From NCBI RefSeq assembly GCF_038024105.1, contig NZ_CP150661.1, positions 3,439,501 to 3,503,500 on the forward strand: a stretch of DNA of 64,000 bases, read 5' to 3'. The DNA comes from Polaribacter butkevichii. GTDB lineage: Bacteria; Bacteroidota; Bacteroidia; Flavobacteriales; Flavobacteriaceae. Shown here piece after piece: positions 52,997 through 61,512 of this stretch. The notes beneath the pieces are model-generated. The model had not been told where the DNA came from. It ran no database searches and worked only from the letters and a program-made list of their open reading frames with translations. Position numbers and translations under genes: made by a program. Position 1 is the first letter of the stretch. The number at the start of each line of letters is the position of its first letter.

Positions 52997-55381
52997 ATGA
53001 AGTTTTTAAGACGTTTTTTAAGAATTCTGTTAATTCTAGTTGTATTGCTCGCAGTTTCTGTTTGGTTGTACTCTAAAACATGTCATCCAAATTATTCAGG
53101 AGAATTAGAATTGAAAAACCTTTCTAATGAAGTAACCGTCTATTTTGATGCTATTGGAGTGCCGCATATAAATGCCCAAAACTCAAAAGATGCTTATGTG
53201 GCTTTGGGGTATTTGCATGCGCAAGATAGATTATGGCAAATGGAATTAATGCGAAGAATTGCTGCCGGAAGATTGTCTGAAATTTTTGGAAAAGATTTGG
53301 TAAGAGTCGATCAGTTTTTTGGAGGATTAGGAATTGAGGAAGCTGCTGACAAAACCATTGCAGGTTTAGATAAAACGGCCGATTCTTATATTTTAACGCA
53401 ATCTTATTTAGACGGCGTAAATCAATTTATAGAAGAAGGAAAAACACCTTTAGAGTTTACTTTAGTAGGAGTGAAGAAAGAACAATATACCTTAAAAGAT
53501 ATTTACAATGTTTTTGGATACATGTCTTTTAGTTTTGCGGTTGCGCATAAAACAGACCCATTATTAACGGAAATAAAGGAAAAATTAGGAAGCTCTTATT
53601 TAGATGAAATATTAAGTGTTAATAGTAAGTATTTAACCATTAATAGAACAAGTGTACCTGCAAAAATAGAAGCAACAATTTCTAATTCTGTAGCTTCTAT
53701 TATGGACGATTTACCAGTGTCTCCTTTTATAGGAAGTAATTCTTGGGTACTTGGGGCAGAAAAAACAAAAAACGGAAAAGTGATTTTTGAAAATGATCCG
53801 CATATTGCGTATTCACAACCTTCGGTTTGGTATCAGAATCATATTAAAACACCCGATTTTGAGATTTATGGATTCAATATTGCTTTGATGCCGTTTCCTT
53901 TGTTGGGTCATAATAGAGAGTATGCGTACGGATTGACCATGTTAGCGAATGACGATTTAAACTTTTATGTGGAAGAAAATAACCCTGATAATGCTTTAGA
54001 GTATAAAACAGTTGATGGTTTTAAAGCGTATGAATTAAGGAGTAAAACCATTTCTGTAAAAAATGAGAGAGACACTACTTTTCAAGTGAAAGTAAGTCAG
54101 CATGGTCCTGTAATGAATGGTTTAATAGAGCATGTAATAGATAAAAGACCTATTGCTATGAATTGGATTTATACACAGTTGCCAAATGAGATGCTAGATG
54201 TTTCTTATGGTTTGGCTCATGCAAGTTCTATGAATGATTTTAAAAAATCGGTTTCTAGAATTCATGCACCAGGTTTAAATGTAATGTATGGAGATGCTAA
54301 AGATAATATTGCTTGGTTTTCTTCTGCTAAATTGTATTCGTTAAGAGAAGGTTTGTCTTCTAAAACATATTTAAATGGAGCTTCTGGAGAAGATGAAATT
54401 CTTGAGTATTTACCTTTTGAAGAGAACCCGAAAGCAATTAACCCGAGTTGGAATTACGTGTATTCTGCCAATAATCAAGTAGATTCTGTGCGTGGTAAAT
54501 TGTATCTAGGTTATTATCAACCTCAAGATAGAGCTAAAAGAATTGTAGAATTATTGGATAAAAAAGATGATTTTACAAAAGAAGATATTGCGAATATGAC
54601 GTATGATGTTACATCGGCTACAGTGCCAGGAATTATTCATAGTTTGTTAAAAAGTGTCGATAAATCTATTTTAACAGTATCAGAAAGAAAAGCTTTTTCT
54701 GTGTTAGAAAATTGGGATGGAACGTATTTAAAAACGGCAGTTGCACCAACAATTTACAATCGATTTTTATATGAATTTTTAAAGGAAACGTATCAAGATG
54801 AATTAGGAGATAGTTTCGAGTTGTTTATCAATTCGCAATTGCAAGATCAGGTTTTACCAAATCAAGTAAATAGAGAGAATTCTGTTTGGTGGGATAATAT
54901 TGCTACAAAGAATAAAGTTGAAACTAAAAATGAAATTGTTATAACATCCTTTAAAAAATCTTTGGCTTTTTTACAAAATCAATTAGGAGTAAATGTAGAT
55001 GATTGGACTTGGAATCGTGTTATTTCTGTAGAATATGAACATGCAATTGGTAAAGCAGGTGGATTGTTGCGTACCTTTTTTAATGTAGGTCCGTTTGAGA
55101 CTATTGGAGGAAATGAGGTAATTAACAATCAGATTTTTAAACTAGATAGCACAGGGTATTATAAGGTAACTGCGGGGCCATCAACAAGAAGGGTGATCGA
55201 TTTTTCTGATATCGAAAATAGTTTGGCAATTATTCCTACGGGGCAATCTGGAAATAGATTTAGTGAGTATTATAAAGATCAAACTCAAAAGTATTTAGAT
55301 GGAAAGTTTGTGAAGATGAGACTGAATCAATCTGAAATTGAAGCAAGTGAAAATGTGTTGATTTTGAAGCCTAAGGAATAA
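52997..55381 (+). CDS. Penicillin acylase/AHL acylase family Ntn-hydrolase
   Basis: 794 residues from the ATG at 52997. A membrane anchor or signal (MKFLRRFLRILLILVVLLAV) precedes the alpha region (about 30-245; VPHINAQNSKDAYVALGYLHAQD). The beta chain would start at Ser247 after PFIG, in GSNSWVLGAEKT, where autocatalysis creates the Ser nucleophile. NDPHIA and the downstream Asn catalytic region are kept. Family members hydrolyse amide bonds of penicillins, acyl-homoserine lactones or acylated amino acids in the periplasm. Substrate unknown. Confidence 0.93.
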   Translation: MKFLRRFLRILLILVVLLAVSVWLYSKTCHPNYSGELELKNLSNEVTVYFDAIGVPHINAQNSKDAYVALGYLHAQDRLWQMELMRRIAAGRLSEIFGKDLVRVDQFFGGLGIEEAADKTIAGLDKTADSYILTQSYLDGVNQFIEEGKTPLEFTLVGVKKEQYTLKDIYNVFGYMSFSFAVAHKTDPLLTEIKEKLGSSYLDEILSVNSKYLTINRTSVPAKIEATISNSVASIMDDLPVSPFIGSNSWVLGAEKTKNGKVIFENDPHIAYSQPSVWYQNHIKTPDFEIYGFNIALMPFPLLGHNREYAYGLTMLANDDLNFYVEENNPDNALEYKTVDGFKAYELRSKTISVKNERDTTFQVKVSQHGPVMNGLIEHVIDKRPIAMNWIYTQLPNEMLDVSYGLAHASSMNDFKKSVSRIHAPGLNVMYGDAKDNIAWFSSAKLYSLREGLSSKTYLNGASGEDEILEYLPFEENPKAINPSWNYVYSANNQVDSVRGKLYLGYYQPQDRAKRIVELLDKKDDFTKEDIANMTYDVTSATVPGIIHSLLKSVDKSILTVSERKAFSVLENWDGTYLKTAVAPTIYNRFLYEFLKETYQDELGDSFELFINSQLQDQVLPNQVNRENSVWWDNIATKNKVETKNEIVITSFKKSLAFLQNQLGVNVDDWTWNRVISVEYEHAIGKAGGLLRTFFNVGPFETIGGNEVINNQIFKLDSTGYYKVTAGPSTRRVIDFSDIENSLAIIPTGQSGNRFSEYYKDQTQKYLDGKFVKMRLNQSEIEASENVLILKPKE

Positions 55382-55416
55382 TGATTATAACTTTGTTCTT
55401 TGTGGGTAAAGCGTTT

Positions 55417-55923
55417 TTATGCTTTTGTATGTCCGTTTAATATTTTCTTTAAATTATTTATTGATTTTTCTTTTTGACTATTGAATCCGTAATTAATCAA
55501 TCCAATTCCGAAACCAATCATAATTAAGGGAACAATTAAAAATAAAGGGTTAATTCCTTGGTTTATGACTCCAATGATTCCTGTAATTGTAATGAATGCA
55601 AAACCAACAAAAGTCAACCAGAATAGCATAAATACAATTACAGAAGAGTGAATTTTTAAATCTGCAACCAATCTAGTTCCGTTGATACTCGGTAGAATTT
55701 GTCCTATAATTTGAGGTAGAAAAGAATTTCGCCCAGTTATAATTCGCTGTATTTTAAAATTATCTTGTTCAAAGTTTCCTTCAAACAATTCCTTTTCTTG
55801 AGGTTGGTTAAAGCTAAATTTAAATATTTTTTTTGGTCGAATATTTTCTGACAATATTTTTCTAGCTTCTTGCATTGAAAGAGTCGTTACTATTTCAATT
55901 TTATCAGATGGAATGATCTTCAT
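55417..55923 (-). CDS. Conserved membrane protein, unknown function
   Basis: 168 residues. A polar N-terminal half (about 1-88; KIEIVTTLSMQEARKILSEN and IQRIITGRNSFLPQI) precedes two or three membrane segments (about 93-120 and 126-148; FMLFWLTFVGFAFITITGI and LFLIVPLIMIGFGIGLI). No motif is recognised. It is monocistronic between convergent and parallel neighbours. Confidence 0.65.
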   Translation of the reverse strand: MKIIPSDKIEIVTTLSMQEARKILSENIRPKKIFKFSFNQPQEKELFEGNFEQDNFKIQRIITGRNSFLPQIIGQILPSINGTRLVADLKIHSSVIVFMLFWLTFVGFAFITITGIIGVINQGINPLFLIVPLIMIGFGIGLINYGFNSQKEKSINNLKKILNGHTKA

Positions 55924-56005
55924 TTCTGTTAAATGTTTGCCAATGTTTATTATCTAAAGGTTTAGAAGTTGTTTTACACTTTTAATAATTCTGGTTGTAT
56001 AAAAT

Positions 56006-57379
56006 TTAAGTCCACTTTAATAATGCCTGTAGTTTTTTTAATTTATCAGTGTATGGAGCATATCTAATTGTTAGGTCTAGCCAATTACCTTTGGTAACCA
56101 CACCTTTGCTATGAGAAAAGGTTTCGAAAGTTAGTTTACCATGATAGCTACCAATTCCACTTTCTCCTACACCACCAAAGGGCAATCTGTGATTTACAAA
56201 ATGTACAGTTGTGTCATTAATTGTTCCTCCACCAAAAGAATATTTTGCAATCATTTTTTTAGTGATTTTTTTATCCGTAGAAAAAATATAGAATGCAAGT
56301 GGTTTATCGTATTTAGAAATAAGTTTGTCTATTTCTTCTTCAGATTCATAAGAAATTACAGGGAGTATTGGTCCGAAAATTTCGCCTTTCATTACCTCGC
56401 TATTTAGAGAAGGTTCGTCAATTAAAGTAGGAGCAATAAATAGATCTTCTTTGTTGGTTGTTCCTCCGGTTAAAAAACTTTCATTTTCTAACATTAAGGC
56501 AAGTCTATTAAAGTTTTTTAGGTTTACAATTCTTGGGAAGTCTGTTGAGGTTTCAGGGTTTTCTCCATAAGCTTTTATCAATTCATTTTTAAAGTAATTA
56601 ACAAATTCTTCTTTTTTTGATGCGTGTATTAATAAATAATCTGGTGCAATACAAGTTTGTCCTCCGTTAATAAATTTACCCCAAACAATTCTTTTAGCAG
56701 CTAATTTAATATTAGCTGTTTTGTCTACAATACAAGGACTTTTACCTCCTAATTCTAAGGTAATAGGAGTTAGAAATTCTGCAGCAGCCTTTGCTACAAT
56801 TTTCCCTACAAAAACACTTCCTGTAAAGAAAATATAATCCCAACGTTGTGCTAATAATTTTGTAGAAACTTCAACACCACCCTCAATAACTGCAACTTGT
56901 TTTTTATCAAAAACGGCTTCAATTATTTGTTTGGTAATTGCACTTGTGTTTGGTGTAAGTTCAGAGGGTTTTAAAACAACGGTGTTTCCTGCTGCAATTG
57001 CGCCTATTAATGGAGCAAAAGCTAATTGATGTGGATAGTTCCAGGGAGCAATTACTAAAACGGCTCCATAAGGTTCTTTGTGTATTTTTGCCGAAGACGG
57101 AAAGTTTAAAAGGGATGGTAAAACACTTTTTGGTTTTGCCCAAGAGGTAAGTTTATCGATTGTCATTTTTAATTCAGACAATACAATAGAGGTTTCTGTT
57201 AAAACGGCTTCATATTCAGATTTTTTAAAATCATCGTACAATGCTTTTATAATAGCAGGTTCTCTTTTAATAAGTTCTTTTTGTAGTTTTTTTAAACATT
57301 CTTTTCTAAAAGAAATATCTTTTGTTTGTTGTGTTGAAAAGTAATTTCTTTGCGCTTGCAAAATATTAATTATATCCAT
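56006..57379 (-). CDS. Aldehyde dehydrogenase (ALDH3/coniferyl-type)
   Basis: 457 residues, the shorter ALDH class. VIAPWNYPHQLAFAPL holds the NAD-site Asn, ITLELGGKSPCIV the general-base Glu, and GQTCIAPDYLL the catalytic Cys. GDITINDTT-like and FGGVGESGIGSYHG segments close the fold. It oxidises medium-chain or aromatic aldehydes to acids with NAD(P)+. No pathway neighbour is apparent. Confidence 0.95.
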   Translation of the reverse strand: MDIINILQAQRNYFSTQQTKDISFRKECLKKLQKELIKREPAIIKALYDDFKKSEYEAVLTETSIVLSELKMTIDKLTSWAKPKSVLPSLLNFPSSAKIHKEPYGAVLVIAPWNYPHQLAFAPLIGAIAAGNTVVLKPSELTPNTSAITKQIIEAVFDKKQVAVIEGGVEVSTKLLAQRWDYIFFTGSVFVGKIVAKAAAEFLTPITLELGGKSPCIVDKTANIKLAAKRIVWGKFINGGQTCIAPDYLLIHASKKEEFVNYFKNELIKAYGENPETSTDFPRIVNLKNFNRLALMLENESFLTGGTTNKEDLFIAPTLIDEPSLNSEVMKGEIFGPILPVISYESEEEIDKLISKYDKPLAFYIFSTDKKITKKMIAKYSFGGGTINDTTVHFVNHRLPFGGVGESGIGSYHGKLTFETFSHSKGVVTKGNWLDLTIRYAPYTDKLKKLQALLKWT

Positions 57380-57546
57380 AAATTATATTTCTTTTATTTT
57401 TTATTTATTACTAAAAACCAACAAGAAGAGCAGAATACAGGTAAAACCTGATAGATATATAACGTGTAAGCAGTTTTGGGTAAAGAACTTGTTAGTGAGT
57501 GCTTTAGCTTCTTCATAAAGAAAAATTAATTCTTTAAAGATAGCAA

Positions 57547-58233
57547 TTAGTTACAAGCGTTCCAAATAACTTCTTTAGGGGTTGGAGCTGTAATGTTAAC
57601 TTGTTCTTTGGTTACAGGGTGTATAAACTGAATTCTACGGGCATGTAAGTGAATGCTTCCGTCTTTATTACTTCTGTCAAATCCGTATTTTAAATCTCCT
57701 TTTATAGGGCTACCAATATTAGCTAATTGAGATCTAATTTGGTGGTGTCTTCCTGTTTCTAAATCTACTTCTATTAAAGAGTAGTTGTCTAGTTTTTTAA
57801 GAACAGTATAATGTAGGATGGCTTTTTTACTTCCTTCAATTTCTTTAGGATATGCGGTAGACTTATTATTCTTTGGGTTTTTTCTTAAAAAATTAATTAA
57901 GGTATCCTTTTCTTTCTTCGGATGATTTTTTACAACAGCCCAATACGTTTTGTGAATGGTTTTATCGCGTAGCATCTTGTTAAGGCGCTCTAAAGATTTA
58001 GATGTTTTGGCAAAAATAATAATGCCAGAAGTGGGTCTGTCTAATCTGTGTACAACACCTAAATACACGTTGCCTGGTTTGTTGTATTTGTCTTTAATAT
58101 ATTCTTTTACAACATCACTTAAAGGTTTGTCTCCTGTTTTATCACCTTGTGTAATATCGCCTGCGCGTTTATTTACAATGATAATATGGTTGTCTTCAAA
58201 TAAAATTTGTAGATTTTCTTTAGTAGAATGCAT
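57547..58233 (-). CDS. RluA-family pseudouridine synthase
   Basis: 228 residues. The catalytic motif HRLDRPTSGIIIFAK contains the nucleophilic Asp; LETGRHHQIRSQLA and RIQFIHPVTK complete the RluA/RluC core, with no S4 domain. It modifies rRNA or tRNA uridines. It is 8 bp from engB upstream in a short operon. Confidence 0.95.
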   Translation of the reverse strand: MHSTKENLQILFEDNHIIIVNKRAGDITQGDKTGDKPLSDVVKEYIKDKYNKPGNVYLGVVHRLDRPTSGIIIFAKTSKSLERLNKMLRDKTIHKTYWAVVKNHPKKEKDTLINFLRKNPKNNKSTAYPKEIEGSKKAILHYTVLKKLDNYSLIEVDLETGRHHQIRSQLANIGSPIKGDLKYGFDRSNKDGSIHLHARRIQFIHPVTKEQVNITAPTPKEVIWNACN

Positions 58234-58240
58234 TCAAAAT

Positions 58241-58852
58241 TTATTTAAAATCTTTAGCAACATCTTGATTTACCCCATCAATAAATTTTAAAAATTCTTC
58301 TCTACCTAATCCTGTATTAGAAGAGGTGATAAAAGAAGTAGGAAGCGTTTCCCAAGAGTTTAGTAATTTCTTTTTATAAGAAGTAATTTGTTTGTTTATT
58401 TTAGAGCTTCCTAATTTGTCTGCTTTGGTAAAAACAATGCAAAACGGAATTTGGTTTTCTCCTAAAAATTTCATGAATTCTAAATCGATTTTCTGAGGAT
58501 CGTGTCTAGAGTCAATTAAAACAAAAGTACATACCAATTGCTCTCTTTCTTTAAAGTAGTTTTCTATAAAAAACTGAAAAATAGTTCTTTTCTTTTTAGA
58601 AACTTTGGCGTATCCATAGCCAGGTAAATCTACTAAAAACCATTCGTCATTTATTTTAAAATGGTTAATAAGTTGTGTTTTACCAGGTTTTCCAGAAATT
58701 TTAGCCAAATCTTTACGTTCCATTAACATATTAATTAATGAAGATTTACCAACGTTAGAACGTCCAATAAACGCATATTCTGGCATTCTTTCTTTAGGAG
58801 CATTTGTAACATTACTGTTGCTCATTACAAACTCTGCAGATCTAATTTTCAT
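58241..58852 (-). CDS. engB: Ribosome biogenesis GTPase EngB (YihA/YsxC)
   Basis: 203 residues. P-loop GRSNVGKSSL, switch I region KPGKTQLINHF, G3 VDLPGYG, G4 FTKADK. EngB acts in 50S assembly and is essential in most bacteria. It follows the alpha/beta hydrolase by 6 bp and precedes the pseudouridine synthase by 8 bp, so all three are one transcript. Confidence 0.96.
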   Translation of the reverse strand: MKIRSAEFVMSNSNVTNAPKERMPEYAFIGRSNVGKSSLINMLMERKDLAKISGKPGKTQLINHFKINDEWFLVDLPGYGYAKVSKKKRTIFQFFIENYFKEREQLVCTFVLIDSRHDPQKIDLEFMKFLGENQIPFCIVFTKADKLGSSKINKQITSYKKKLLNSWETLPTSFITSSNTGLGREEFLKFIDGVNQDVAKDFK

Positions 58853-58857
58853 AAAAT

Positions 58858-59622
58858 TTATATATTTCTAGCAATAAACCATTTGTGAAGGACTTTGTTA
58901 AATTCTTCTGGTTTTTCCATCATTGCTGCGTGTCCACATTTATCTAACCAAAATAAGTCTGAGTTCGGTAAAAGTTTGTGAAAATCTTCTGCCGCTTCAG
59001 GAGGTGTAACTCCGTCTTGTTTACCCCAAATTAAACATGTTGGATGTTTCATGGTTGGTAAATCATTTGCCATATTATGTCTAATTGCACTTTTGGCAAT
59101 AGATAAGGTTTTTAAAGCTTTCATTCTGTCGTTTACAGTACTGTAAACATCGTCTACTAATTCTTTGGTGGCAATTGCTGGGTCGTAAAAAACCTCTCTA
59201 GCTTTTTGCTCTATGTATTCGTAGTTTCCTCTTTTAGGAAAACTATCTCCCATTGCTTTTTCATACAAACCAGAACTACCTGTAAGTACTAAAGCACTTA
59301 CTTTTTCTGGGTATTGTTTTGTAAAATATAAAGCAATATGTCCTCCTAAAGAATTTCCTAAAAGGATGGCGTTATTTATGTTTTTATGTTCTAAAAACTC
59401 CTTTAAAAACTTTGCTAAGTTTTTAACATTGGTTTTTAAAAGGGGTAAGGAGTATAAAGGTAGCTGAGGGATTAAAACCTTGTATCCATTATTAGAAAAA
59501 TGATCAAATGTTGAGTCAAAATTACTTAAAGCTCCCATCAATCCATGTAAAATAATGATTGCAGGTCCTTCTCCGGCTTCTGCATATGTAAATTTCCCCT
59601 CCGTTGTTAACTTGTCAGTCAT
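58858..59622 (-). CDS. Alpha/beta hydrolase
   Basis: 254 residues with HGLMGALSNF (oxyanion region), the nucleophile elbow LLGNSLGGH, IWGKQDGVTPPEA with the acid, and DKCGHAAMMEKPEEF with the catalytic His. Ester or C-C hydrolase activity fits; the substrate is not evident. First gene of the engB transcript and divergent from mraZ. Confidence 0.9.
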   Translation of the reverse strand: MTDKLTTEGKFTYAEAGEGPAIIILHGLMGALSNFDSTFDHFSNNGYKVLIPQLPLYSLPLLKTNVKNLAKFLKEFLEHKNINNAILLGNSLGGHIALYFTKQYPEKVSALVLTGSSGLYEKAMGDSFPKRGNYEYIEQKAREVFYDPAIATKELVDDVYSTVNDRMKALKTLSIAKSAIRHNMANDLPTMKHPTCLIWGKQDGVTPPEAAEDFHKLLPNSDLFWLDKCGHAAMMEKPEEFNKVLHKWFIARNI

Positions 59623-59759
59623 TAATTTTTTTCAATTGGCTTAAAAGCAAATGTAATCCTTTTTTGTGAAATAGGTATCGTTTTCGTAGACTACTATTTT
59701 TAAAATAAACAGTTTTTAAATGCAATGATTTGTTAACAAATACGTTATTTATTAACAAT

Positions 59760-59789
59760 GTGGTAAAAAGTGGTAAAAAGTGGTAAAAT
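59760..59789 (+). promoter_or_regulatory. Three phased MraZ boxes upstream of mraZ
   Basis: GTGGTAAAAA is repeated head to tail three times (59760, 59770, 59780; the last ends AAAAT) with exact 10-bp periodicity. Read as AAAGTGG-N3 it matches the Mycoplasma-type MraZ box (AAAGTGG with 3-base spacers). The array overlaps the place of the -33 region upstream of the TATTTTTG element, fitting autorepression. Confidence 0.75.
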
Positions 59790-59794
59790 TTACA

Positions 59795-59802
59795 TATTTT
59801 TG
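59795..59802 (+). promoter_or_regulatory. TAnnTTTG promoter element of the dcw cluster
   Basis: TATTTTTG lies 24 bp upstream of the mraZ GTG and just after the MraZ boxes. Confidence 0.6.
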
Positions 59803-59825
59803 ATGTCAATTAACAATATACTAGA

Positions 59826-60293
59826 GTGATAAACCTAATTGGGACATATGAGTGTAAATCAGATGCTAAGGGGAGATTGATGTTTTCATCAGCCTTTAAA
59901 AAGCAACTGAGTTCTGTGTTACAAGATGGTTTTGTGGTAAAGAGAGCTGTTTTTCAGCCGTGTTTAGAGTTGTATCCGATGCAAGAATGGAATTTGATGA
60001 TGCAAAAGATTAACAAGTTAAACAGGTTTAATAAAAAGAATAACGATTTTATTAGAAGATTTACGGCGGGAGTAAAAATGGTAGAACTAGATGCAACTGG
60101 AAGAATTCTAATTCCGAAAGATTTATTTGAGTTTGCAGGTATTAAAAAACAGGTTGTTATGTCGTCATCTGTCAATATTATTGAAATTTGGGACAAAGAT
60201 AAATATGAGAAAGCCATTGATGATGCTGCGGATGATTTTGCAGATTTGGCAGAGGAAGTAATGGGAAATACAGAATTAGATGAATTATCATAA
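59826..60293 (+). CDS. mraZ: Transcriptional regulator MraZ
   Basis: 155 residues from a GTG at 59826 (MINLIGTYECKSDAKGRLMF). Two AbrB-like SpoVT motifs are visible, KGRLMFSSAFKK and TGRILIPKDLFEF, which assemble into a ring that binds repeated boxes. MraZ normally represses its own operon. It opens the dcw cluster; rsmH begins 14 bp before its stop. Confidence 0.95.
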   Translation: MINLIGTYECKSDAKGRLMFSSAFKKQLSSVLQDGFVVKRAVFQPCLELYPMQEWNLMMQKINKLNRFNKKNNDFIRRFTAGVKMVELDATGRILIPKDLFEFAGIKKQVVMSSSVNIIEIWDKDKYEKAIDDAADDFADLAEEVMGNTELDELS

Positions 60294-61179
60294 TCCGGTT
60301 TTATTGCAAGAAAGTGTAGATGCGTTGGCTATTAAAGAAGATGGTGTCTATGTAGATGTTACGTTTGGTGGTGGAGGTCATTCAAGAGAAATTTTGAAGA
60401 GATTGGGTAAAAATGGAAAGTTGTTTGGTTTTGATCAGGATCCTGACGCTTTGGCTAATGTTATTGATGATGAACGTTTTGTTTTGATTCCAGAGAATTT
60501 TAGATACATCTCAAGATTCTTAAGGTTTCATGGTGTTAGAAAGGTAGATGGTGTTTTGGCTGATTTAGGGGTTTCTTCTCATCAGTTTGATGAGGCGGAA
60601 AGAGGTTTTTCTACGCGATTTGATGGTGACTTGGATATGAGGATGAATCAAAAATCTAAAACATCAGCAAAAGAAATTGTTAATAAATATTCTGAAGAGA
60701 AGTTAGCTGAAATATTGTTTTTGTATGGAGAGTTGAGAAATTCTAGGAATATAGCAAAAACGATAGTTGAAAAAAGACAAGAAGAAAAAATTGATACTAG
60801 TTTTCAGTTAAGACAAGTTTTGCAAAAATATTTGCCAAAAGCAAAAGAACATAAAATTATAGCGCAAATATTTCAGGCAATTAGAATAGAGGTAAATGAG
60901 GAGTTAGATGTTTTAAAGGAGTTTTTAGAGCAAATGCCTAGTTTATTAAAAGAAGATGGTAGGTTAAGTGTTATTTCTTATCATTCTTTAGAAGATAGAT
61001 TGGTAAAACGATTTATAAGGACGGGTTTGTTTCAGGGGGAGTTAGAGAAAGATGTTTTTGGGCGAAGTAATGAGCCAATGCAGAAAGTAGGAAAATTGAT
61101 AGTGCCTACTCCGCAAGAAATTAAGCTGAATAATAGGGCTCGTAGCGCTAAGTTAAGGATAGCAACTTTAAAGAAATAA
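60280..61179 (+). CDS. rsmH: 16S rRNA (cytosine1402-N4)-methyltransferase RsmH
   Basis: 299 residues. SAM-binding VDVTFGGGGHSREILKRL, VLADLGVSSHQFDEAERGF and ISYHSLEDRLVKRF identify RsmH (MraW). It overlaps mraZ by 14 bp. The enzyme modifies C1402 in the decoding centre. Confidence 0.97.
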   Translation: MNYHNPVLLQESVDALAIKEDGVYVDVTFGGGGHSREILKRLGKNGKLFGFDQDPDALANVIDDERFVLIPENFRYISRFLRFHGVRKVDGVLADLGVSSHQFDEAERGFSTRFDGDLDMRMNQKSKTSAKEIVNKYSEEKLAEILFLYGELRNSRNIAKTIVEKRQEEKIDTSFQLRQVLQKYLPKAKEHKIIAQIFQAIRIEVNEELDVLKEFLEQMPSLLKEDGRLSVISYHSLEDRLVKRFIRTGLFQGELEKDVFGRSNEPMQKVGKLIVPTPQEIKLNNRARSAKLRIATLKK

Positions 61180-61180
61180 G

Positions 61181-61507
61181 ATGTCTAAAGTTAAAAAAGG
61201 GGTGTATGATTTTCTGAGAGGAAGTTTTCTTACAGATGATGCAGCTTTTAGAAATTGGCGAATTATTCTTTTTGTGGTTGGTTTGTTGTTGATTATGATA
61301 ACAAGTGCGCATAAAGCGGATAAAAAAGTTATTCAGATATCAAAATTGAATAAAAAGAAAAGAGAGTTAAGAGCAGTGTATGTAGATACTGGTACTATTT
61401 TGATGAGAATGAAAATGGAATCGAGTATCAGAGAAAAAGCAAAAGCAAGAGGTTTGGCGCCTTTAAAGTCTCCTCCAAATAAAATTAAAGTAACCATTAA
61501 AGACTAA
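61181..61507 (+). CDS. FtsL-like division protein
   Basis: 108 residues: a basic N-terminus, one membrane segment (about 28-45; IILFVVGLLLIMITSAH) and a short coiled-coil-like extracytoplasmic part (about 50-95; VIQISKLNKKKRELRAVYVD). Its position between rsmH and ftsI is that of ftsL in the dcw cluster. Sequence identity in this family is poor, so the call rests on topology and order. Confidence 0.8.
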   Translation: MSKVKKGVYDFLRGSFLTDDAAFRNWRIILFVVGLLLIMITSAHKADKKVIQISKLNKKKRELRAVYVDTGTILMRMKMESSIREKAKARGLAPLKSPPNKIKVTIKD

Positions 61508-61512
61508 TAAAA

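Noticed and set aside
57380..57546. Small RNA or promoter in the gap after the aldehyde dehydrogenase gene
   Set aside because: No convincing hairpin, -7 element or tRNA-like structure could be seen.
59760..59789. Possible CRISPR or VNTR
   Set aside because: The units are 10 bp with no spacers and only three copies; they fit MraZ boxes at the expected location.
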